From CAZILN01 sp964540005 (GTDB lineage: Bacteria > Bacteroidota > Bacteroidia > Bacteroidales > SM23-62), in NCBI GenBank assembly GCA_964540005.1, contig CAZILN010000370.1, forward strand, positions 1 through 41,087: 41,087 nucleotides of DNA. Reading direction: 5' to 3'. Shown in pieces: positions 34,767 through 41,087 of the stretch; within the stretch, counting starts at the first letter, position 1; each line of letters opens with the position of its first letter. The translations under genes were made by a program, and so were the position numbers. The notes under the pieces are model-generated. The model was not told the origin of the DNA, searched no databases, and worked only from the letters and a program-made list of their open reading frames with translations.

Positions 34767-34866
34767 GCATTTGATAGTGTGACATGCTGTATAAGTTATT
34801 AACCGGATAATTACTAGGGAAAAAAATCACTAATATTGTATTACGAAAGAAAATTTGTGCTGCATA

Positions 34867-36771
34867 ATGAATAAAACGCTTCTATCTTTATTACTGAGCT
34901 TCCTGGTACTTGTTTCATCTTCCTATTCCCAGGAAAGATTAAATGATACTATCGAAATCGAAGAAGTCGTTGTCACTGGGTCAAAAATTGAAATAGCCAG
35001 GAAAAATGTAGCCTTGACCGTATCTGTTATTAACAGGGACGAACTGGAAAGTACCAGCGAGTCAGCTTTGCTTCCGGTAATATCCGAGCAGGTACCCGGA
35101 CTCTTCGTGACCGAGCGTGGTGTAACAGGGTTCGGAGTAGCCGAAGGAGCAGCCGGACAGATAAATATGCGCGGACTGGGTGGCAATCCGACCACACAGG
35201 TACTGATCCTTATTGACGGTCACCCGCAATTCATGGGCATGATGGGGCACCACCTTCCGGATGCCTACGTGACCTCAGATGCCGAAAGGGTGGAGGTGTT
35301 GCGCGGACCGGCCTCGGTGCTTTATGGTTCAAACGCATTCGGAGGGGCAATTAACATCATAACCAGGAAACAAGGGAAGGAAGGAGCATCGGCCCGGGCG
35401 AGAGTGCAGTACGGTTCCTATAATACACAGAAGTATATGGGAAGTGCAGGGTACCGGAAGAAAAAATTCAGTGTTTTTGCTTCGCTGAACCACGATCGTA
35501 CCGAAGGGCACAGGGACAGTTCCGATTTCAGCATAGTAAATGCTTATCTCAAGACAGGCTATGAGCTTTCTCCGGCCTTCAATGTAACTGCCGATGTAAG
35601 CATAGCCAATTATGAGACAAGGGACCCCGGTCCGGAAAACGGGCCCGCCGGTGACAGGATCGACATTCTAAGGGGAAAAACAGCACTGAGCCTGGAGAAT
35701 GAATTTAAACACGTAAAGGGGACCATAAGAGCCTACTATAATTTCGGGGAACACACTATCTCCGATGGCTGGCACTCGAGGGACGAAATGTCAGGGTTCA
35801 TGTTTCACCAGGCACTCTCACTGCTTCCTGGAAATACACTGACCCTGGGATATGACTATATGCAATACGGGGGTAAGGGAAGCCCTATCAGTACGGTGCT
35901 GAGGGATGAAGAAGGTAATGTCATCATGCCTCCGCAATTTCAACTCTCCCCGGTAAATGATTCCTGGATAGTAATGGATCACAATGCTTTCTATGCTTTT
36001 ATCCAGCAGTACCTAACCGGCGGACTGATGCTTAACGGAGGTATCCGTTATGAACTGAACAATACCTACGGAAAGGAATGGATCCCCCAGTTGGGACTGG
36101 CATGGAACATCGGTACCGGGACTACCATAAAAACCTCATTATCTAAAGGATACAGACCTCCTTCAATCCGGGAATTATACCTGTTTCCCCCTGCTAATGA
36201 GAGGCTCATGCCGGAACGTATGGTTAATTTCGAGGCTGGCTGGTTACAACACTGGATGAACCACAGAATGAAAACCGAACTGACCGGTTTCATTGCCCGG
36301 GGACAGAATCTCATCATCATGGTACCGCCGGTCCCTCCCCCTCCCCCAACCTACAGGAATTCAGGGACATTCCTGAACCGGGGCATTGAATTCAGCTGCA
36401 GTTACCAGCCTTCCGATCAAATTAAGTTGCACACAAACTATACTTTCATTGATATGAAGAATCCCCTGCCGGCCACGCCTGTTCACAACCTTTTCATGTC
36501 TGCCACATACAGGATTAAAAAACTTACCCTGCAGATGAAGCTGCAAAACATATTTAAGCTGGTAAATGATACGGGTAACGGAAGTTATGAGGTCATTGAA
36601 CAATCCTATCACCTGCTCGGCACAGGAGTCAGCTACCGGTTTAATAAGCTGATCGATGTTTTTTTTCACGCGAATAACCTCCTGAATCAGAAGTACCAGA
36701 TCAATAAGGGGTACCCCATGCCCGGGATCACGGTATTCGGTGGACTTAACCTGAGGCTTGACTCGGAATGA
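34867..36771 (+). CDS. TonB-dependent receptor, BtuB/siderophore-receptor type
   Basis: Outer-membrane importer of 634 residues. I choose ATG 34867 (MNKTLLSLLLSF), which begins the signal peptide; an upstream TTG adds only four residues. After the signal (to SYSQ) comes DTIEIEEVVVTGSKIEIARK, which contains the TonB box. The plug domain shows GQINMRGLGGNPTTQVLILI and ERVEVLRGPASVLYGSNAFG, followed by a 22-strand barrel. It lacks the carboxypeptidase-like domain of the other receptor here. One loop is proline-rich (MVPPVPPPPPTYRN, about residue 485) and the chain ends LRLDSE without a terminal aromatic. The plug style fits importers of metal complexes or cobalamin. The nucleoside hydrolase-FmdE gene follows after 69 bases, probably on the same transcript. 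Confidence 0.88.
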   Translation: MNKTLLSLLLSFLVLVSSSYSQERLNDTIEIEEVVVTGSKIEIARKNVALTVSVINRDELESTSESALLPVISEQVPGLFVTERGVTGFGVAEGAAGQINMRGLGGNPTTQVLILIDGHPQFMGMMGHHLPDAYVTSDAERVEVLRGPASVLYGSNAFGGAINIITRKQGKEGASARARVQYGSYNTQKYMGSAGYRKKKFSVFASLNHDRTEGHRDSSDFSIVNAYLKTGYELSPAFNVTADVSIANYETRDPGPENGPAGDRIDILRGKTALSLENEFKHVKGTIRAYYNFGEHTISDGWHSRDEMSGFMFHQALSLLPGNTLTLGYDYMQYGGKGSPISTVLRDEEGNVIMPPQFQLSPVNDSWIVMDHNAFYAFIQQYLTGGLMLNGGIRYELNNTYGKEWIPQLGLAWNIGTGTTIKTSLSKGYRPPSIRELYLFPPANERLMPERMVNFEAGWLQHWMNHRMKTELTGFIARGQNLIIMVPPVPPPPPTYRNSGTFLNRGIEFSCSYQPSDQIKLHTNYTFIDMKNPLPATPVHNLFMSATYRIKKLTLQMKLQNIFKLVNDTGNGSYEVIEQSYHLLGTGVSYRFNKLIDVFFHANNLLNQKYQINKGYPMPGITVFGGLNLRLDSE

Positions 36772-36840
36772 AAGATATTTATCCGGGACATCTATCCACG
36801 TTCAGCAGGATTTAGATTGAATTAGCCAAAATACCTGAAT

Positions 36841-38280
36841 ATGAAGAAAGTACTGCTATTGACAATTATAGGGATGCTCCAGTTGGGATCAGTCAGTTCG
36901 CATTATAAAGCCGCATATCATGTAATTATCGATACTGATGGTGGTCCCGATGATTTTCGCGCTATCTGCATGTTACTGGCTACACCGGAAGTCGAAGTCA
37001 TTGCCATTACCTGCACAGGCGGAATACTTTCACCCGACAGTACTTGGTCCAAAGTGACAGCCCTGTTGCACAAACTCGGGCATGAAGGCATCCCTGTGGG
37101 TAAAGGACGTGATATACCTGGCAGGCCTCCCGGATCCAGGAAATTTATTTCTTCCCTGCTATGGAGTACAACAGGAAATTCCCCGATTCAGAACAGTTGG
37201 GATGCTGCCGGACTGATCCGGCACTCCGTCGAAATGGAAGACAAACCCGTTGATTTTCTTGCATTGGGACCCCTTGGGAACCTGGCCGAGGCCCTGCATC
37301 AGGATGCCGGGTTGGATACAAGCTTCAGGAAACTCTTGTGGTTCAATGAATCCTGGGACGAAGACGGGGTGAACTACAGGCTGTATCCCACAGCCGCTGA
37401 GGAAATACTCGGGTCAAAACTGACAATTGAAATGATCCGGGACATGAATAATCCCCTTGAGCCCTGGTCTATGCTCCTGACAACACTGGATACACTGAAT
37501 TCGGAATATGCTGATGCCATCAGTGATTTTTATACCAGCAATAAGCAATCGAAGGAAGAAAGCAGCATAGGTGGATTCATGGCTTGCGATCTCATCCCCC
37601 TACGCCTGGTATACCCGGAATTGTTCAGGACTGATGAGCAGCTGCCCGGTTCTCGCATATCCAAAACCGCCCCTCATCAATCGGCAGCTGTAATTGAAAA
37701 GACAGTGGTTCTTTTGGATACTGACAGGGAGGATAAAAGCATCATCTTTAAAAGCTTACCGCATGACCCGGAACTGTTCGAGGATGATGTAAAAGAAGTA
37801 TTAGCTGATATCCGGTCACGACATGGACTGAAAGAATGGAAGATCATCGTCCTTACCAATGAGTTTCATGAACACCTGGGAATATATTCCATCATCGGGG
37901 CAAAAATGGGTCTGCGGGCCAGGGAGTTTTTCAATGTAGGAATAGACGAATTGCACATTAACTCTCATGCAGGTTTCCGGCCACCCCTGAGTTGTATGAA
38001 TGACGGACTGCAGGTAAGTACCGGAGCGACCCTCGGTCACGGTACCATCACGGTTCAGGAAGATTCAAAGCTGCCGGAAGCCGTTTTCTCCTTCAAAGAC
38101 CAGATAATCCTGATCCGGCTGAAAGATGAACTGGCCGGAAAGATAAGCCAGGATATTAAAAAAGGGATAGCTCTGTATGGTCTTAATACCGATGAATACT
38201 GGCTTTATGTCCGTGAACTGGCACTGGGATACTGGCTGGAAATGGACAGAAAAAATATTTTTACTATCGAAAGGATCTAA
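36841..38280 (+). CDS. Exported nucleoside hydrolase-like / FmdE-like fusion protein
   Basis: A 479-residue protein with a weak signal peptide (LLLTIIGMLQLGSVSS). Residues 25-290 resemble inosine-uridine nucleoside hydrolases: VIIDTDGGPDDFRAICMLLA holds the calcium-binding acidic cluster (Asp31, Asp33, Asp37, Asp38), VDFLALGPLGNLAEAL follows, and Asp250 in ACDLIPLRLVYPELF is a likely last metal ligand. Residues 325-475 resemble the FmdE family (formylmethanofuran dehydrogenase subunit E): NEFHEHLGIYSIIGAKMGLR with His343 and His345, then FRPPLSCMNDGLQVSTGATL with Cys385. In FmdE proteins these residues bind a metal; the usual Cys after the second His is Gly here. It follows a TonB-dependent receptor gene by 69 bases, suggesting use of an imported ligand in the periplasm. 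I know of no settled function for this combination. Confidence 0.72.
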   Translation: MKKVLLLTIIGMLQLGSVSSHYKAAYHVIIDTDGGPDDFRAICMLLATPEVEVIAITCTGGILSPDSTWSKVTALLHKLGHEGIPVGKGRDIPGRPPGSRKFISSLLWSTTGNSPIQNSWDAAGLIRHSVEMEDKPVDFLALGPLGNLAEALHQDAGLDTSFRKLLWFNESWDEDGVNYRLYPTAAEEILGSKLTIEMIRDMNNPLEPWSMLLTTLDTLNSEYADAISDFYTSNKQSKEESSIGGFMACDLIPLRLVYPELFRTDEQLPGSRISKTAPHQSAAVIEKTVVLLDTDREDKSIIFKSLPHDPELFEDDVKEVLADIRSRHGLKEWKIIVLTNEFHEHLGIYSIIGAKMGLRAREFFNVGIDELHINSHAGFRPPLSCMNDGLQVSTGATLGHGTITVQEDSKLPEAVFSFKDQIILIRLKDELAGKISQDIKKGIALYGLNTDEYWLYVRELALGYWLEMDRKNIFTIERI

Positions 38281-38312
38281 CGGATCAACCCATCGGATCG
38301 GTTCATCGGATC
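38281..38312. repeat. 13-bp tandem repeat, CGGATC type, 2.5 copies
   Basis: Units are CGGATCAACCCAT (38281-38293), CGGATCGGTTCAT (38294-38306) and a partial CGGATC (38307-38312). The array fills the whole gap between the stop codons of the convergent fusion-protein gene and the FtsX permease gene. GATCAACC and GGTTCATC can pair with one mismatch, so it may serve as a shared terminator. It is the same family as 40893-40936 and 24206-24229. Confidence 0.65.
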
Positions 38313-38313
38313 A

Positions 38314-40746
38314 CTATTCTACCCTGAGGCTATCGGCCGGATTGGCTATCGCTGCCCTGTATGACTGGTAGCTAACTGTTAATAAAGCTATTATCAATAC
38401 AATAATAGCAGCCAGCAACAGTATAAGAAAATATAAGCCTAAATTGAAATGTATGTGATAGGCAAAATTCTGCAGCCACCTGTTAATACCGAAATAGGCC
38501 GGGACAGACAACAGTGTGGCAATCCCCATCAGGGTAAGGGTCTCACGGGAAAGCATCAATACAATATTATTTGCAGATGCGCCCATTGACTTCCTGATTC
38601 CGATCTCCTTGGTCCTCTGGGAAGTACTGTAGAAAATCAGTCCCAACAAACCCAGGCAGGAAATAAAAATGGAAAGTATCGAAAAAACAAGCAGTATCTG
38701 GGCCGTACGCCGTTCGGATTCAAACAGTTTATTAAACTCGTCATCCATCCAAATGTATTCAAAAGGATATTCCGTACTGAAATCATCCCATAACTGCCTC
38801 ACATACTCAAGCGTTTCAGGTATATTGCCATCTCCCACACGAACAACCAGGTATCCTTCCCAGTTCCCGCGCATGAAATGAATGGCCATAGGATGAATGT
38901 CTTCATGCATTGATTCATAATGAAAATTCCGGACGATGCCTATGATAGGGTAATACACTAATTCATCCTGGTCACCAGGCTCAATAAACCTGGTATTCAA
39001 GGGATCAGATAAGGCAAGAGTTTTTACGGCTGCTTCATTGATCACAATACCGAAAGTATCTATCCCCATTTCGCGGTTGAAGAACCTTCCTTCAACCAGT
39101 TCCAGGTCCAAGGCTTCCTCAAAATCATAGCTTACATATGAAGTCATTAACAGAATGGTATTACTCATATCCTGACCCTCAAGCCAGTGAACATTATTCC
39201 AGTAATCTGAAGAGGGAATATGTGTTGTGTAAGCAGCAGCTTTAATGTTTGCATGCTGATTTAACTCCTGTTTGAAGGCATCAATCCTGTCACCCAGCGC
39301 ATCGGATCTCCTGATAACCAGTACATTGTTCTTTTCAAAGCCAAGGTCTTTTTTCTGCATAAAGTTTAACTGCCGGCTTACAAAGCTTGTGCCCAGAAGG
39401 ATAATAATAACAACCGTGAACTGAACTACCACCAGCAGGCTCCTGAGAATACTTCTGCTTGAACCGGATTGCAGCTCTGACTTCAGGACATCCACAGGTT
39501 TAAAAGAGGCCAACACAAAAGCAGGATATGTGCCTGCCATCACTCCCACTATAAGTGCCAGCAGGAAAAGCAATGGAAGGGCATAGTTTTCCAGAAGGTT
39601 GAAATCAAGCTCCAGGTGGATCAGGTTGTTATATCCGGGCAATAAAAGATAAACAATGACTATGGCCACCAGCAGGGAAAACAGGCTTAGGAATATAGAT
39701 TCTGTCAGGAACTGGAAAACCAGCAAGGATTTTGAAGATCCTACGACCTTTCGAAGCCCTACTTCCCTTGCGCGAGCAGTAGCCCTCGCAGTAGCAAGGT
39801 TCATGAAATTTATGCACGCCATAATCAAAATGAGAATGGCAATAAAAAGGAAGATATAGACATAAGCCGGATTACCATTAACTTCAATTTCTTCCTGCAG
39901 GTTGGAATGCAGGTGGATGGAAGTAAGTGGCTGTGTGAAGTACCCGAAAGAATTACCGGCTTCTTCAAATTGTTCAATATTGACACCTATGAATTGTTCA
40001 ATGTTAGGCCCTACATACTTAATGACCATATCCCGAAGGCTGGCTGTAAATTTCTCAACATCCGTTCCGGGGTCAAGCACCACATAGGTATAGTAATTAT
40101 GGTTGACCCAATTGGTACTGCGGCTACCCCTGAGGGTAGTCAGGGAACCCAGCATCTCAAAGTGAAAATGTGAGTTAACAGGTACATTCTCAATGATCCC
40201 TGTTATTTCGTACAGGCTTGTATCCTGCTCGATCCTGACCATTTTCCCAAGTGGATCATCTTTCCCGAAATATTTTTCAACATATCTCTCGCTCATAACT
40301 AAACTCCGAGGACGTGATAAAACAGTTTTCGGATCTCCCCTCAACAATCTGAAGCTGAATACATCGAAGAAGGTGGAATCGGCAAAGATGAAATCCTCTT
40401 CTGTCTCCTGGAACTTTTTCTCACCTGTTCTGACCAGCCATCCCCCGAATTTTCCGAAGCGGGTAACCTGTTCCACCTCAGGATAATCATTAATCAGTGC
40501 CTCCATCATAGGCGCAGCTGTTACAGCCTGGTTCAGCTCATTCCCGGGCATCTGTCCGCGCACACTGATCCGGTATATCCGGTCCGCATTTTCATGAAAC
40601 CGGTCATAGCTTAGTTCATTGATCACGTATAAAAAGATGAAGATGCTGGCTGACAGGCCAATCGCCAATCCCAATATATTTATGAGTGTATAACCGAATT
40701 TCCTGAAAAGATTGCGCAGGGCGACTTTGATGATATTTTGCAGCAT
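38314..40746 (-). CDS. FtsX-like ABC transporter permease, two-domain type
   Basis: An 810-residue inner-membrane protein. The first helix (YTLINILGLAIGLSASIFIF) is followed by a MacB_PCD periplasmic domain to about residue 290 and an FtsX domain of three helices (IFLFIAILILIMACINFMNL, then ARAREVGLRKVVGSSKSLLV). A fourth helix at about 430-450 leads to a second periplasmic domain and a second FtsX domain (ISCLGLLGLIFYSTSQRTKE and IGIRKSMGASANNIV), ending YRAAIANPADSLRVE. This internally duplicated form is typical of Bacteroidota and often occurs in tandem groups with one separate MacB-like ATPase, not present here. Function of these large groups is mostly unassigned (lipoprotein, peptide or toxin export or sensing). 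Confidence 0.88.
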   Translation of the reverse strand: MLQNIIKVALRNLFRKFGYTLINILGLAIGLSASIFIFLYVINELSYDRFHENADRIYRISVRGQMPGNELNQAVTAAPMMEALINDYPEVEQVTRFGKFGGWLVRTGEKKFQETEEDFIFADSTFFDVFSFRLLRGDPKTVLSRPRSLVMSERYVEKYFGKDDPLGKMVRIEQDTSLYEITGIIENVPVNSHFHFEMLGSLTTLRGSRSTNWVNHNYYTYVVLDPGTDVEKFTASLRDMVIKYVGPNIEQFIGVNIEQFEEAGNSFGYFTQPLTSIHLHSNLQEEIEVNGNPAYVYIFLFIAILILIMACINFMNLATARATARAREVGLRKVVGSSKSLLVFQFLTESIFLSLFSLLVAIVIVYLLLPGYNNLIHLELDFNLLENYALPLLFLLALIVGVMAGTYPAFVLASFKPVDVLKSELQSGSSRSILRSLLVVVQFTVVIIILLGTSFVSRQLNFMQKKDLGFEKNNVLVIRRSDALGDRIDAFKQELNQHANIKAAAYTTHIPSSDYWNNVHWLEGQDMSNTILLMTSYVSYDFEEALDLELVEGRFFNREMGIDTFGIVINEAAVKTLALSDPLNTRFIEPGDQDELVYYPIIGIVRNFHYESMHEDIHPMAIHFMRGNWEGYLVVRVGDGNIPETLEYVRQLWDDFSTEYPFEYIWMDDEFNKLFESERRTAQILLVFSILSIFISCLGLLGLIFYSTSQRTKEIGIRKSMGASANNIVLMLSRETLTLMGIATLLSVPAYFGINRWLQNFAYHIHFNLGLYFLILLLAAIIVLIIALLTVSYQSYRAAIANPADSLRVE

Positions 40747-40860
40747 ACTGAGTTTATTAAACCGGTAGCAGGATTATTTTAGTATGACGACAAGCAAACA
40801 AAAAAGTTACACTGCTTTCACTGAATTCTTCTTTAGGAAACCGTTACATTGCTTTGAATC

Positions 40861-40868
40861 CAAAGATA
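40861..40868 (-). promoter_or_regulatory. Possible -7 promoter element of the FtsX permease gene
   Basis: TATCTTTG on the minus strand matches TAnnTTTG exactly, about 115 bases upstream of the start codon at 40746. No matching -33 box is evident, so the assignment is weak. Apart from this and the repeat array, the 194-base gap between the two permeases holds nothing I can name. Confidence 0.25.
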
Positions 40869-40892
40869 ATTTGAATCATTCGGAGGGCCTAT

Positions 40893-40936
40893 CGGATCGA
40901 TTCATCGGATCGGTTCCTCGGATCGATTGATCGGAT
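40893..40936. repeat. 13-bp tandem repeat, CGGATCG type, 3.4 copies
   Basis: Units are CGGATCGATTCAT (40893-40905), CGGATCGGTTCCT (40906-40918), CGGATCGATTGAT (40919-40931) and a partial CGGAT (40932-40936). The array starts four bases beyond the stop codon of the second permease, just as the array at 38281 adjoins the stop codon of the first. Units differ at three or four positions, so the array is not freshly expanded. Confidence 0.7.
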
Positions 40937-40940
40937 GGGG

Positions 40941-41087
40941 TTATTCCACCCTGAGACTGTGAGCAGGATTTGCTGTTGCTGCCCTGTATGACTGGTAACT
41001 GACAGTTATCAGCGCTATCAGAAGTATAAAAAGTGCAACCATCAGCAGTGTAAGAAAATACAAACCTATGCTGAATCCTATATGATA
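40941..41087 (-). CDS. Second FtsX-like ABC permease, 3' end only
   Basis: The last 48 codons of a gene that begins beyond the window. The translation, from YHIGFSIGLYFLTLLMVALF to YRAATANPAHSLRVE, closely follows the end of the preceding permease (YHIHFNLGLYFLILLLAAII to YRAAIANPADSLRVE). The two are therefore tandem paralogues in the same direction. A 20-base run is identical between the two genes (38351-38370 and 40978-40997). Confidence 0.85.
   Translation of the reverse strand, partial: YHIGFSIGLYFLTLLMVALFILLIALITVSYQSYRAATANPAHSLRVE

Noticed and set aside
34608..34866. Cobalamin riboswitch upstream of the BtuB-like receptor
   Set aside because: I could not find the conserved B12-box or the surrounding core; only a generic hairpin is present.
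38351..40997. 20-base identical direct repeat (38351-38370 and 40978-40997) as a mobile-element target
   Set aside because: It lies at the same codons of two paralogous permease genes, so shared ancestry or gene conversion explains it.
1..41087. CRISPR arrays, tRNA, rRNA, prophage or integrase
   Set aside because: I saw no spaced direct repeats of suitable length, no tRNA-like T-loop with cloverleaf context, and no recombinase or phage structural protein.

Overview
The window looks like a piece of a chromosome from a Bacteroidota (Bacteroidales-like) bacterium. The evidence is the gene families: a DUF4249 lipoprotein paired with a carboxypeptidase-regulatory TonB-dependent receptor, a Reg_prop/Y_Y_Y sensor kinase, a FISUMP-domain remnant, paired DUF4097 proteins after an anti-sigma-like protein, and 800-residue FtsX permeases. 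Start codons are mostly preceded by A/T-rich sequence rather than a Shine-Dalgarno motif, and several upstream regions carry the Bacteroidota -7 element TAnnTTTG. I saw no tRNA, rRNA, CRISPR array, phage or intact insertion sequence.

Layout. Bases 1-4122 are a plus-strand operon: the end of a membrane-anchored HEAT protein (anti-sigma type), gamma-glutamyltransferase, and two DUF4097 proteins. Bases 4150-5600 hold a dead metallo-beta-lactamase-fold gene and a double-domain GNAT acetyltransferase. Bases 5710-9129 encode a large periplasmic-propeller histidine kinase. Bases 9284-12534 (minus) are a secreted zinc metallopeptidase, a small secreted protein and a decayed glycoside-hydrolase-like lipoprotein gene. 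Bases 12665-19169 (minus) are an efflux operon with three different HlyD/MacA-type lipoprotein adaptors, one MacB-type permease without an ATPase domain, and a TolC protein. Bases 19429-21664 (minus) are an N-formylglutamate amidohydrolase-like enzyme with a circularly permuted ATP-grasp enzyme, behind a good promoter. Bases 21869-22745 hold two gene remnants (TonB, NIPSNAP).

Bases 22772-26886 carry a PQQ-propeller protein, kynureninase and a FabF-like ketosynthase. Bases 26921-30409 (minus) are the TonB-dependent receptor/DUF4249 pair. Bases 30576-33058 hold a 5'-truncated sphingosine-1-phosphate-lyase-like PLP enzyme that abuts a FISUMP pseudogene. Then come a DUF1846 protein (minus), a BtuB-like TonB-dependent receptor with an unusual nucleoside hydrolase-FmdE fusion (plus), and two tandem FtsX permeases (minus, the second cut by the window edge).

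Two themes stand out. First, the accessory genes are being eroded: at least five genes are broken by internal deletions and frameshifts, while very long genes beside them stay open. Second, a 13-bp repeat built on CGGATCG recurs in three intergenic places. The most interesting candidate systems are the TonB receptor plus nucleoside hydrolase-FmdE fusion, the ATP-grasp/amidohydrolase cassette and the triple-adaptor efflux operon. All functional statements rest on motif recognition by eye; no database search was run.
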